Source of the DNA: Diphasiastrum complanatum
Taxonomy: Eukaryota; Streptophyta; Lycopodiopsida; Lycopodiales; Lycopodiaceae
Assembly (NCBI GenBank): GCA_029204225.1
Contig: MU836524.1
Span: 1 to 27,629, forward strand
Length of the DNA: 27,629 nucleotides
Direction: 5' to 3'
Shown here: piece by piece, positions 9,758 to 19,698 of the stretch
Layout: the number at the start of each line of letters is the position of its first letter
Numbering within the stretch: position 1 is the first letter of the stretch
The notes under the pieces: model-generated
What the model was told of the DNA's origin: nothing
Database searches by the model: none
The model's input: the letters and a program-made list of their open reading frames with translations, nothing else
Position numbers and translations under genes: made by a program

Positions 9758-11170
9758 GCATCCAAAATGAGGCTCCCGCTGCAACATCGTCATCTGGAGG
9801 TCGTATTGCAACAAATTTGTTCACTGCAACCTCTCTACTGGGTATGAATTCCGATAATGGTGCATCTCCTCTCCATCCGCAATAACGACGAGGTAAGAGT
9901 TCTAATGTATCCATTTCGACTTCAATGTTGACATTAGAAGGCATGCATCCTGAAGGTTGAAAAGCAGTTGTAAAAGTTTGTGGCCAACACGTTGTTTGGT
10001 TGTATGTTGATAGTGGCAAATTCTTTTGCATTGTGAGGTACTCAAGAAGTTTTGTAGTTTCATCCACAGATAAGAAATTTTGATCTTTGTATTTTGGATA
10101 CTTCTCGCACATATATTGTCCGTATTTATGAAAGGATATCAATTCTTTCATCTCATCATTGTCCAGTTCATTTGTGGGTGCCAAAAAGATCGCTTCCTCT
10201 TTTGAAGGCAAAGAGAACAACAATCTGAAAGGTTCACTCCATGTATCATCTCCATCAGTGCAATAATACTTCCACTGCATGGTTGGTTCGCCATTCAACA
10301 TTTGAAAACAAAAGTAGTGAGGATTGGTGTGTCCTTCTAGACCATCATTTCCATGAACAATAAATGGCTCTATGAATCCTTTCCAATCCACCATTCGTTC
10401 TAACAACTCTACTTTAGTACTTTCAGTATGACCACCACCTACCTTCTAGCCAATTCGTCCTAACATATTAGGCATAGTACAAATTTACATTTCAATGCCC
10501 TAGAGATTACACTAAAAACTTGATCGATGTCTTCATGCGTGTGTCCGACCATCAAAAACCCCATTTCAACAGTCTAAAATATGTTATGTGCCACAAGCAT
10601 AGAACAAAGACCAAAGATGAACCTATTTTTATTTTCTCTCCAATAGTTGTCAGCTTGAATACATAAGATGGAAGGGAGATTGCCACTTGCAAGTTGCACC
10701 TTTCGTATATAATGGATGTGACCACTTGACTGCTGTCATGCAGATGCAAGGTGTCTATCCACACATCACAGAGCAATTCGAATCCGTGAACTAGCACTCC
10801 ACAAACATGCGTTTTCAAAAAACGGTTACCCTCCAATCTTGGAGGAGTCTTTTTGAAATGGGGCAACTTTTTGTATTTTGATCCATGCCATCAATAACAA
10901 GGCACAACGATTGCTCTGGATGTGATCTTGATTCTTCTTTCCAATATGTGTATAGCTTTCTCGAGTCAAAAACATGCAATAAGTGCCGATTTCTTGTTGC
11001 AATATGGCGATCTCACACCTTGATATCAATAGAAGTTTCGATCGCATTTTTTAGCTCATCACAAATCTTGCATTTGGACATTCTTTGTTTTGTTGGAGTC
11101 TTGACATATCGAAACTCATGTCTCCACAACCGATACAATGTATTTTTGGAGATTGTGGACATGCTATTTC
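9757..11170 (-). pseudogene. DUF7869-type protein pseudogene
   Basis: Read on the minus strand from 11170: SKNTLYRLW and RHEFRYVKTPTKQ, then a zinc-knuckle-like SKCKICDELK (MSKCKIC at 11061-11081), then RNRHLLHVFDSRKLY and VIDGMDQ (DGMDQ at 10878-10892). A one-base shift gives LPHFKK, LKTHVCGVLVHG and LHLHDSSQVVTS. Another shift gives QADNYWRENKNRF (10631-10657) and GHTHEDID (10523-10546). These are the motifs I know from the DUF7869 family, whose function is unknown. The C-terminal part (about 10445 to 9762) is open, with NPHYFCFQM and FVAIRPPDDD. Damage includes TGA 11013-11015, TAG 10574-10576, TAG 10446-10448 and at least three frameshifts. The C-terminus is cut by the outer Copia boundary. 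The spacing of invariant acidic residues suggests an RNase H-like fold, which is inference only. Confidence 0.75.
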
Positions 11171-11320
11171 TTGAAGTTCTTTGTTGATGGAATTGAAGAC
11201 ATCACCTTTAGACATGCCAAGAGGGAGATGATGTTCACAATGAACTACTCCATCTTTTGATTTATGTTGAAGATGCGGTTGGGGTAGAGCATGCTTTTCT
11301 AAGATTCCACGCATAATAGC
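11171..11320 (-). pseudogene. Linker segment of the DUF7869-type pseudogene
   Basis: A minus-strand open frame (PHLQHKSKDGVVHCEHHLPLGMSK in part) lies between the DUF8039-like and DUF7869-like regions and runs toward 11160, where the coding frame changes. It has no recognised domain. Its position and strand suggest it belonged to the same protein, either as a coding linker or as exon edge. A frameshift or an intron could explain the change of frame; the sequence does not decide. Confidence 0.4.
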
Positions 11321-11352
11321 GCTGTTTTAATGTACCTGTGTTCCCATGAAAT

Positions 11353-11694
11353 TTATAGACAATATTGTTGAGTGCCTCTGAGATTATTTGCCAAATCAAT
11401 CTTCACCACGTCATTGTTATCCCACAATAATCTGTTTGCCATTAAGTCCAACAAATTATCATAAATGTTTGCAAGATGAGTGATACCCGTCTGTGGGTAT
11501 GGCAATGGACAATCCATCTTGAGCACTTTTGATATACTCACCATGCATTTATTTGTGCCAATTTCGTGAAAGAAACAGATCTGGCTTGGTTCAGTACTCA
11601 AAATTTGACCGAATGCAACGACTTCTTTTTGATATAGCAAGACAACGCGGACATTTTTCTCATGATCATTTTCCATTGCAAGCCCTACACACAC
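11353..11694 (-). pseudogene. DUF8039-like domain fragment
   Basis: The minus-strand frame contains EVVAFGQILSTEPSQICFF, an NKCMVSISKVLK strand, CPLPYPQTGITHLANIYDNL and LLWDNNDVVKI. The pattern of a valine/glycine strand with an S-T-D/E-P turn, a proline-rich turn and a final Trp resembles DUF8039, which occurs in plant proteins linked to En/Spm-type transposons. The match is from memory of the family pattern and is only moderate. It lies upstream of the DUF7869-type region on the same strand, so both may be parts of one former protein. About 30 bp separate it from the linker, with stops in frame. Confidence 0.4.
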
Positions 11695-11821
11695 AGAGAG
11701 AAATTATGATGTCAACATACGTTGGAACATACACACATACAATGTAGATGTAAATTTATAACACACATACCCAGGTTTAGAAATTGTTTGAAATTATCTC
11801 GAAATAGTTTTATGTAATTTA
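11695..11821. other. Spacer without recognised features
   Basis: AT-rich DNA between the DUF8039-like fragment and the first copy of the 115-bp repeat. It contains a short ACACACATAC-type stretch and nothing else that I can support. Confidence 0.5.
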
Positions 11822-11936
11822 AATATCTTTATATCTTTAGCCTTTTGCCATTAGTCCTTAAAGTTTGGCCCTTACCCCTTGCCACTTGGTCCTCAACCAT
11901 TGGACTATAGTCCTTGGCCGTTAGCCCTTACTCCTT
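11822..11936. repeat. 115-bp repeat, first copy, separated from the array
   Basis: From about 11838 the sequence matches the units at 12690-13034 almost base for base (GTCCTTAAAGTTTGGCCC, then CCTTGCCACTTGGTCC, then GGACTATAGTCCTTGGCC). Its first 16 bases are more diverged. It ends with CTTACTCCTT at 11936, the same place where complete units join the next unit. The 753-bp insertion 11937-12689 separates it from the rest. Confidence 0.85.
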
Positions 11937-12275
11937 CATTAGGGCCCTTTTTGAACCTTGCCTAAACATGTTTACTAATTAGGATTAATTAACTCATTAA
12001 TCATCCTATGTGGCAGTTCACCCTGGGTTTATCATGGGTTAACTAGTAGGTTTCACTTAGACCTAACATAATATAGCAAGGACACCTAATTTTTAATGTA
12101 GCCAAAAAAATTAAATCCAATATAACATCTATTTTTTCAAGGCCTTCAAAATTCATCTTTTTAAGCTTAGAATGAGTGAAAAGGGGGCCCGATATTTCCT
12201 TGGGCCCTCATTTTGAAAAAAAAAATTGAAAAAAAAAGGGGGAGGGAGATGGAAGTACATCTTCCCACCCCCCCC

Positions 12276-12407
<132 letters not shown>

Positions 12408-12561
12408 GCTAGTTGGCCCGTCGCGCCCCACCCACCCCTCCGGGCCGCTGGCCCTCGTTGATTCGCGTGGCCCGAAGGGCCACACCTAACACCTCGCCCC
12501 CACCCACCCCCCCCCCCCCCCCCTTCCTCGCTGTCTTGTCAAAGAGGGAGGGGGGTGACCT

Positions 12562-12586
12562 GGGAGCGCACGCTCATTGCGCTCCC
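12562..12586. repeat. Short hairpin in the MITE-like element
   Basis: GGGAGCGCA at 12562-12570 and TGCGCTCCC at 12578-12586 are perfect 9-bp inverted arms around a 7-base loop. There is no T-run after it and no gene next to it, so it is not called a terminator. Confidence 0.7.
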
Positions 12587-12689
12587 ACCCGGCTCAGCGG
12601 CTCCAAGTGGGCAGGAGCAGCAGCGTCATCATTAACACTAATTATAATTAGTGAAGAGGCCCTTTTTGAGTCCAAAATGGGCCCTAATG

Positions 12690-13104
12690 AGATCTTGGCA
12701 CTTAGCCCTTACGTGCCATTGGTCCTTAAAGTTTGGCCCTTACCCCTTGCCACTTGGTCCTCAACCATTGGACTATAGTCCTTGGCCGTTAGCCCTTACT
12801 CCTTAGATCTTGGCACTTAGCCCTTATGCGCCATTGGTCCTTAAAGTTTAGCCCTTACCCCTTGCCACTTGGTCCCCAACCCTTGGACTATAGTCCTTGG
12901 CCGTTAGCCCTTACTCCTTAGATCTTGGCACTTAGCCCTTACGCGCCATTGGTCCTTAAAGTTTGGCCCTTACCCCTTGCCACTTGGTCCCCAACCATTG
13001 GACTATAGTCCTTGGCCGTTAGTCCTTACTCCTTAGATCTGGGCACTTAGCCCTTACGCGCCATTGGTCCTTAAAGTTTGGCCCTTACCCCTTGCCACTT
13101 GGTT
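12690..13104. repeat. 115-bp tandem repeat array
   Basis: Units start at the AGATCT just before 12691, 12806, 12921 and 13036, an exact 115-bp period, with the last unit cut at about 13104 where it runs into a degenerate shorter repeat. Units differ by only a few bases, suggesting recent expansion. The unit is itself made of variants of CCCTTAG/CCTTGGCC words, so it probably arose from the simpler repeat downstream. Confidence 0.9.
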
Positions 13105-13895
13105 TAGGGTTTAGCAATTGGACCTAAGCCCTTATATCTCGGCCCTTAGCCACTTGGCCCTTAGTCTTAGCCCGTAGACATTGGCCCTCGACCCTTGGCT
13201 AGTTGGCCCTCAGTCCTTAGCTAGTTGGCCCTCAGTCCTTAGACCTTGGCCCTCAGTCCTTAACTAGTTGGCCCTCAGTCCTTAGACCTTGACCCTCAGC
13301 TGTTGGCCCTAATATCTAGGCCCTTAGCCCTTAACCAATTGGCCCTTAGTCTTAGCCCTTAGATGTTGGCCCTCAACCCTTGGTCCTTAGCTAGTTGGCC
13401 CTCAATCCTTAGCTAGTTGGCCCGAGACAGTCTTTAGCTAGTTGGCCCTCATTCCTTAGTTAGTTAGCCCTTAGCCCTTAGTTAGCCCGTAGCAAGTCTT
13501 TAGCTAGTTGGCCCTCAGTCCTTAGTTAGTTGGCCCTCAGTCCTTAGCTAGTTAGCCCTTAGTCCTGAGACCTTTACCCTTAGCCTGTGGCCCTAAGTTC
13601 TTAGTCGCTGACACTTAGCCCTTGGTAGTCGGCAATTGGCCCTTAGCCCTTGCCTCTTTGCCCTTAGTTCTTGGCCATTGGGTCTCGACCCTCAGTCCTA
13701 AGCCGGTTGGCCCATGGTCCTTAGACCATGACCCTTGATCGTTTGTCCCTAGACCTTGACCCTTAGCCGTTGGAGCTTTGTTCTTAGCTACTGGCTTTTG
13801 GTTGTCGACAATTAGCCCTTAGCCCTTGACTCTTTGCCCTTGGACCAATGCCATGACCGTAGGCGATTAGTCCTTAGCCCAAGGCCCTTAGTCCT
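13105..13895. repeat. Degenerate CTAGTTGGCCCTCAGTCCTTAG (about 22 bp) repeat
   Basis: The clearest units are at 13198-13290 (TAGTTGGCCCTCAGTCCTTA words repeated every 21-22 bases). Elsewhere the words TTGGCCC, CCCTTAGCC and CAGTCCTTAG recur irregularly. It resembles neither the plant telomere repeat CCCTAAA nor coding DNA. Confidence 0.85.
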
Positions 13896-14593
13896 TGACC
13901 TTAAAGGGTTTTTTTTTCTTGTAACTTGCATTAATGTTTTTCATTATTCTTTTCAAAGTTTTTGTTCTTTTCTTAGCTTTATAGATTTTATTTTTGATTA
14001 TTTTTTAAAATAGTAACTGTTTTTTAATATGTTCCGTGCTTTTTTATTCTCATTAATTTTTTTATTTTATTATATTTGTTTAAATTTTTTTTTGTGATTT
14101 TATTCTTAAATCATATTATTGATACATTTATTTTGAGAGTTTATTTTGTTGTATTCTATTTTTATATATCTAATTTATTGTTTTATGATTTATTAATAGA
14201 TATATTCAAGTTTTTTGATGATTTGTTAATAGTTATATTATTATTTTTATTGATATATTTTTCTAGTTATTTTATAATTATTTTAATTATATTCAATTTT
14301 TTTTGTATTATTAAAGTTATTTTATATTTTAAATTTTATTCACTTTTTTGAATATTTAATCTATTAATGTTATGATTATGTAATACTATTTGTATATTCT
14401 TTTAATTTCTTACAATTTGTTTATTTTTGTAATTTGTTTATTATTTTATTTATTTTTGGGTTTTATAAATTTATGATTTTTGTTTAGTAGAGGTTTAGTG
14501 TTATTCATCATTTAGTTTTACTAATTTTCAGTTTTTTGTTTTTAAAAGTTATTTATGTCTTTATGTTTTGTGTGCAATTTTTAATTATATGTC
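13896..14593. other. T-rich, low-complexity DNA
   Basis: About 700 bp strongly biased to T on the plus strand. An open frame at 14076-14351 (Phe, Ile and Leu only, in effect) is composition, not a gene. Confidence 0.8.
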
Positions 14594-14898
14594 TTTCAAA
14601 AAACAAGGAGATGAGAGCACAAGAAAAAGACAACAATTATCCCATAAGTATTTCTAGAAGCATGACAGAACTCATGAGTATATATAGATTCTGAAATCGT
14701 CCATTTTCAAGAATTGTGGCTCTTTACCACAATTACAAGCAGCCAGAAAAGCTAAAATCAATTACATTTGCTTTTTTATGAGTTCAACACGTTGTTGACA
14801 CGTGGCAGTTCATAAATCCCATAAGCAAATGAACATCTATCCACAAAGATAGATAAACCCCCTCCCCATCTTAATAGTTAACATGATTGAGAAACCGT
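14594..14898. other. Non-coding DNA with a segment repeated at 16487
   Basis: No gene is seen. The stretch 14797-14869 (GACACGTGGCAGTTCATAAA onward) is a diverged direct copy of 16487-16567. Both contain a CCCATAAG word, an ATCTATCCA word, and end in AAACCCC(C)T.CCC.T, and each lies shortly upstream of a GC-rich minisatellite block. Confidence 0.55.
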
Positions 14899-15120
14899 AA
14901 GGTCCTATGCGACCCTCTGCGACCTCTACCGTCCTCCGCGGTCCCTAATGCGGTCCCTCTATGGTCCTCTACGATCCTCTCACCGCAGCGGGAGGTTCTC
15001 ATTTATTTTTAAAAATTCAGAGTGTTTCATTTTTTGGATAAAAAAGAATTTGGAGTGAACCTCCCGCCGCGGAGGGAGGTAATAAAAAAACTTTTCAGAA
15101 CCACCCGCCGCGGCGGGAGG
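14899..15120 (-). repeat. Minisatellite block A (inverted) with two GC palindromes
   Basis: Positions 14899-14995 read as the reverse complement of the GACCGCAGAGG-type repeat found in blocks B-D (CTCTGCGACCTCTACCGTCC). Related palindromes follow at 15060-15079 and 15101-15120, the latter extending outward as CAGAACC...GGTTCTGAG. The block is therefore opposite in direction to blocks B, C and D. Confidence 0.75.
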
Positions 15121-15143
15121 TTCTGAGGCCACGTTTCATAAAG

Positions 15144-15144
<1 letters not shown>

Positions 15145-15180
<36 letters not shown>
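15145..15180. repeat. (AT)n microsatellite
   Basis: An uninterrupted TA run of about 36 bases. Any tyrosine/isoleucine reading frames across this island are artefacts of the repeat. Confidence 0.95.
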
Positions 15181-15182
<2 letters not shown>

Positions 15183-15261
15183 ACATATATATAATTGTAT
15201 CTATAACAAAAGATATATAATTGTATCTTATATATATATATACTTTTGTTTTTATATATGC

Positions 15262-15395
<134 letters not shown>

Positions 15396-15447
15396 TATAT
15401 ATAGATATAGATATAGATGCATGTATACATTTGTAATTAAAAAAACA

Positions 15448-15483
15448 TTTCAGAACCTCCCGTCGGGGCGGGAGGTTCTGAAA
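15448..15483. repeat. 36-bp palindrome related to the minisatellite palindromes
   Basis: The arms TTTCAGAACCTCCCG and CGGGAGGTTCTGAAA are perfect 15-bp inverted copies with 6 bases between. The core is the same CCTCCCG...CGGGAGG as in blocks B-D, but here the flanking CAGAA is also mirrored. It stands alone between microsatellites. Confidence 0.9.
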
Positions 15484-15560
15484 TACGTTTTCAAATATAT
15501 ATGTATTTAGTACATATATATATATGTGTATATGTGTGTGAGTGTGTATTGTTATGTAAT

Positions 15561-15564
<4 letters not shown>

Positions 15565-15638
<74 letters not shown>
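15565..15638. repeat. (AC)n-(AT)n compound microsatellite
   Basis: About 38 bases of AC repeat run directly into about 36 bases of AT repeat. Confidence 0.95.
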
Positions 15639-15641
<3 letters not shown>

Positions 15642-16353
15642 TATTGATGGGTATTACATTAATATATCTATATTTATATTTATGTATACAACTGATATAC
15701 ATATGTAAATTTCATTTTAAAGTTACACTACAATATTTTGTAAATACATGCATCTTATAAAAATGTCCGTTTGAATTGACTATTTCGATTACATTTCACA
15801 TAAAAGTATATATGTAATCTAACAGACATGATCTAGATTATATCTAAAAGTAACTTACTTTAGTAATAGAGTATGAGCGAGCAAAGTGAGCTTACTTCTC
15901 ACTGACCATAGAGACCTGACTTTGAAACACTGGAATGTCTCTTGAAAGAACCTCTTTATATATACTATCGTCGAGCTTCGTCCATGTCATCAATCCGCGT
16001 CAAAATGTTTCTTTTCTCTTTTTTAAAGACACCTCAACAATCCACGTTTTCTCTAATATTGTTTAGGCCAGTTACTGTCCCAAGTGTACTATCCAAACAT
16101 GCTTCGTTTTTAAAGGTCGTATTTGCCATGTCACTGATCTAAACCTTATTATTATTTGAAACTGGATTTCTAACAACATATTCGCGGATTGATGACCTGG
16201 CATGGTTCTATATATATTTACTCTAATCCTTTGTCTCTTTCTTTGAGAGCAGAATAGAAGCGTCACAGAACTATGGGTCGTCGCAGGTTTGAACTGATGG
16301 TTTTGTAGGTTGCGGATTGCAGTGTTGTTGCGGATTGCGGTGGCAGTTGCGAT
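15639..16353. other. Non-coding stretch, no gene recognised
   Basis: The open frames here are short and overlap on both strands without domain similarity. A TATATATA box-like word lies near 16210 with a pyrimidine-rich stretch after it and an ATG at 16273, but that frame closes after 11 codons. I do not call a promoter. Confidence 0.5.
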
Positions 16354-16382
16354 GCGGTTGCGGTTGCGGTTGCGGTTGCGGC
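16354..16382. repeat. (TTGCGG)n hexamer microsatellite
   Basis: More than four perfect hexamers, with degenerate copies upstream from about 16309. Confidence 0.9.
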
Positions 16383-16766
16383 CCAAATACCCAGAACGGG
16401 CCTTCCCCGTCCAATAATTTATTATATAAAAATGAATGTTTTCGAAATATATGAGACGCTAAAATAGCTCTGTGTGATAAGGCAGTGACATGTGGCAAAT
16501 GGTATATCCCATAAGTATCATATATATCTATCCATCAAAAAATGGTATAAGTAAAACCCCTACCCTTCATAGACTTCACATTTTCGTTTTAATTCTGAGT
16601 ATTCTAAGCATAACTCCACAATCCAATTTTGGAACCATCGATCTACTTGCAAGCAAAAGTCCAAATCAATGGTATTTTTTGTTCAATTTCGAAAAGACAT
16701 AACCTATAAATTTATAATGAAGACCATTTTTTTTATGAATTGGATTTTTTTTTATGAAAAAAATAT
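16383..16766. other. Non-coding DNA with a segment repeated at 14797
   Basis: It contains the partner of the 14797-14869 repeat at 16487-16567, then AT-rich DNA running up to minisatellite block B. No gene is seen. Confidence 0.5.
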
Positions 16767-17705
16767 CAGAGACATTAGGGACCACATTAGGACTAGAGAA
16801 GGACCGCACAGGTCGGTAGAGGGACTGCACTAGGGATGACATTAGGACCAGAGAGGGACCGCATTAGGACTAGAGAGGGACCGCAGAGGACCGCAGAGGT
16901 CGCAGAGGGACCGTAGAGGTCGCAGATGGACCACAGAGGACCGTAGAGGGACCGTAGGACTCAAAACCTCCCGCCGCGGCGGGAGGACCACGCAGGACCA
17001 TAGAGGGACCGCATTAGGACCAGAGAGGGACCGCAGAGGTCCGAGAGGAGAGCAGAGGTTGCAGAGGACCACAGAGGTCGAAGAGGGACCGTAGAGGTCG
17101 CAGATGGACGTAGAGGACCGCAGAGGATCGTAGGACTTAGAACCTCCCGCCGCGGCGGGAGGACCGCACAGGACCGTAGAGGGACCACATTAGGGACCGC
17201 ATTAGGACCAAAGAGGGACCACATTAGGACCAGAGAGGGACCGCAGAGGTCCGAGAGGACAGCAAAGGTCGCAAAGGGTCGTTGAGGACCGTAGAGGTCG
17301 AAGAGAGACCGCAAAGGTGGCAGATGGACCGTAGAGGACCGTAGAGGGACCGTAGAGGACCGCATGAGAATGTAGGACTTAGAACCTCCCGCCGCGGCGG
17401 GTTGACCGCACACGACCGTAGAGGCACCGCACCAGGTTCCGCATTAGGACCAGAGAGGGATCGCAGAGGTTCGAGAGGACAACAGAGGACCGCTGAGGTC
17501 GCAGAGGACCGTAGAGGTCACAGACGTTGAAGAGGGACCGCAAAGGTCGCAGATGGACCGCAGAGGACCACAGAGGGACCGCAGAGGACCGTAGGACTCA
17601 GAAATGGCAGAGGGACCGCAGAGGACCGTAGGACTCAGAACCTCCCGCCATGGCGGGAGGACCTCAAAGGACCGAGAAGGACCGTAGGACTCAGAACCTC
17701 CCGTC
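16767..17705 (+). repeat. Minisatellite block B with GC palindromes
   Basis: Degenerate tandem copies of a 9-12 base word (GACCGCAGAGG, GACCGTAGAGG, GGTCGCAGATG) with a recurring GGACCGCATTAGGACCAGAG phrase. Palindromes on CCTCCCGCCGCGGCGGGAGG occur at 16967-16986 and 17143-17162 (perfect), 17385-17401 (right arm changed) and 17641-17660 (perfect, with CATG at the centre). A decayed one lies near 17697. Spacing between palindromes is irregular (about 176, 242 and 256 bp). Minus-strand frames of Leu-Arg-Ser-Pro type across the block are repeat translation, not genes. Confidence 0.9.
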
Positions 17706-17839
17706 GTGGCAAAGGTTGCATTAAATCAAAATAAGATACATCCTCGGATATTTGATGCCACTTTTAGGTTTGTGCATGCCAAGATATGTATATTTAATCG
17801 GATAGACTCAATCACGAACCGGAAGAGAAAAGAAAAAAG

Positions 17840-19403
17840 AGCAGTCTGCCTAAAATCATGGAGTGTGCACGTGATGTATGGATCTCATTGAGTCGACCAC
17901 GCTTTGTTAAAGGAGTGAAGCTAAATCCTGAGCAACTGAAACAGATGAGAGCATTTTATCTCGGTTTGCGCGGTGTCCTTGGCAGTAGTAATGTTGAATC
18001 TTTGTCAGGACAACACATAATTACATCTTTGTATGAGAAATTTGAGTACACAATAATAATCTTTCGTTCAGACGAAACATTCAATAATTATATGCAAGTC
18101 ATGAAATTTATGTAAATGATCAAATTTGCTACTACGAACCTGCATTGGGATCGAGGAAGACAAAAAACAAACCGATATCTATTCGGTTGTTTAGATGTTT
18201 GAGGTATATGTCGGACGCCATGTGCGATCGTATCCTAAAGAAGCTTGTAAATGGAGAATTGTATTTTGGAAGAAAAAACAGAGAAAAACACATTGATGAC
18301 GGAGTTTTTTGTATGGTTCGTGAGATGGCTGCACTAAGTGTTGTACAATATTTGCTTACTACAAAAGAAGACTTGCCTTCAGATGTGGACTACAATAAAG
18401 AGAGCATAAAACAACTCTCAAAAATCATCGACCCGACTTTTTGTCGGAATTGGGTAAGAGCGCACTATGGAAAAGGCAAAGGTATAACTTCAAAATTGAT
18501 TGGTGTTATACCTAAGCCCTTGAGAGCAGCTGCAGAAAATATTAAACAAAAATATCTTGTCGTCCACAATACTGAGCATGAAAATGGGACCTCTACTAGC
18601 ACCGAATGGAGGTTCTTCTGCAAAATAAAAACTTCAAAAAATGAGGCGGCCATCTGTTGTGGAGCTCAATATCAAGTTTCATGACACTTCCTTCTTCGTT
18701 GTGGGAGCGTCCCACATTGTATATATTTGATAACTTGGAGTTTTTATACTTCAATTACATTTTGTCAATGGTCCGGCATTGTTTGATAACTCTCACGCTA
18801 CAACACAAAGTCTATGTGATTGTTCTCTTTTTGGATCACAATAGGAAAGAGGGTATCAAATCAAGCATCAAAGCAATGCATGATGTCCGTTGTTCTGTTT
18901 TTGAGGGTTACTACGAGCTGACAACTTCATTGAAAGAGAATAATATAACTGTTCCGAACCTGTAGCCTATTTTATTTGTTCTTTACAATGCTGAGTCCCC
19001 GAATGATGTCAAAGAGTGTGTGCAAAGTAAATTTAAACTGTTGAGGTTGTGTTTTGGAGATAGTGGAAAATCGGCAAAACATTTTTTGTCATGTAAGCCA
19101 GATCACAAAAAGAAAGCGAAGCATTGGTGAGGTGTTAGCAGCATTATTGAATTCTTTTCTGCTCCAAATTGGTCTGTGTGCTTATATAGAATGTCATACT
19201 GTGTGGCAGAGCTCATGAACAACATCGATCAGACTATACTGAGTATCGATACTCCAAAAAATATAGATATAACTCAGTCCTTCCTAGCGCATGAAGACCG
19301 TTTGGAATCACCTAAATCAGGTACAAATTCATCTGAAGACTCAAGTTCTGGGTCTGAGGAGTTTGATGAGAGAAAAATGGATGTAAAAGTAGAAACATTA
19401 TAG
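17840..19403 (+). pseudogene. Broken gene of unknown family between minisatellite blocks
   Basis: Coding-like sequence runs over about 1.56 kb in shifting frames. An ATG at 17858 begins MECARDVWISLSRPRF; the frame reaches ETFNNYMQVMKF and is lost at 18113. It resumes as IYVNDQICYYEPALGS, giving a long stretch to 18684 (RLFRCLRYMSDAMCDRILKK, DPTFCRNWVRAHYGKG). A change near 18640 gives RPSVVELNIKFHDTSFFVVG to 18730. A third frame runs from about 18730 to a stop at 19401-19403, with TAG at 18963-18965 and a TGA near 19128 inside. The C-terminus is acidic and serine-rich (SSEDSSSGSEEFDE). A former product near 500 residues is implied. I do not recognise the family. It could be a captured host gene, a transposon accessory protein or an old viral insertion; nothing seen here decides. 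Confidence 0.6.
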
Positions 19404-19698
19404 TTTCTATTGGTTGTTATGCCTAAACAGTAAAGGCAAATTAAGTGCTTCATACCTTAGGCGGTAGGGGTTGTTACCGCTAATGTTGACAATTTAACAA
19501 AGGCATACACTTTGAAAAAAGATTTATTATTAATAATGTCATTTTTTTATGAATGTTAGATACATTTTAATTGATTTGAAAAGGTTTTCTACTATGATAT
19601 GTTTGCTAGAAGTTTTATAATATTTGTGTATGCATGAGTTTTATAGTACGCAATCATGTCATATCCAATTCAATCGTGGTTCACATACTACTAAATTC
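19404..19698. other. AT-rich spacer
   Basis: This is the 3' flank of the unknown pseudogene up to minisatellite block C. I see no poly-A tract directly after the stop that would suggest a processed copy, and no further coding. Confidence 0.5.

Noticed and set aside
12562-12586. Intrinsic terminator
   Set aside because: A hairpin without a T-run or upstream gene in a eukaryotic setting.
12690-13895. Interstitial telomere repeat (CCCTAAA)
   Set aside because: The recurring words are CCCTTAG and TTGGCCC; the plant telomere heptamer is not repeated.
14076-14351. 91-codon Phe/Ile/Leu-rich frame resembling a membrane protein
   Set aside because: It reflects T-rich low-complexity DNA; no start context or family pattern.
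16208-16308. TATA box with a downstream ATG at 16273
   Set aside because: The frame closes after 11 codons and AT-rich DNA gives such words by chance.
16842-17427. Leu-Arg-Ser-Pro repeat proteins on the minus strand, also in 19732-20413 and 23599-24374
   Set aside because: The minisatellite unit happens to lack stops on that strand; frames overlap each other and have no start or domain.
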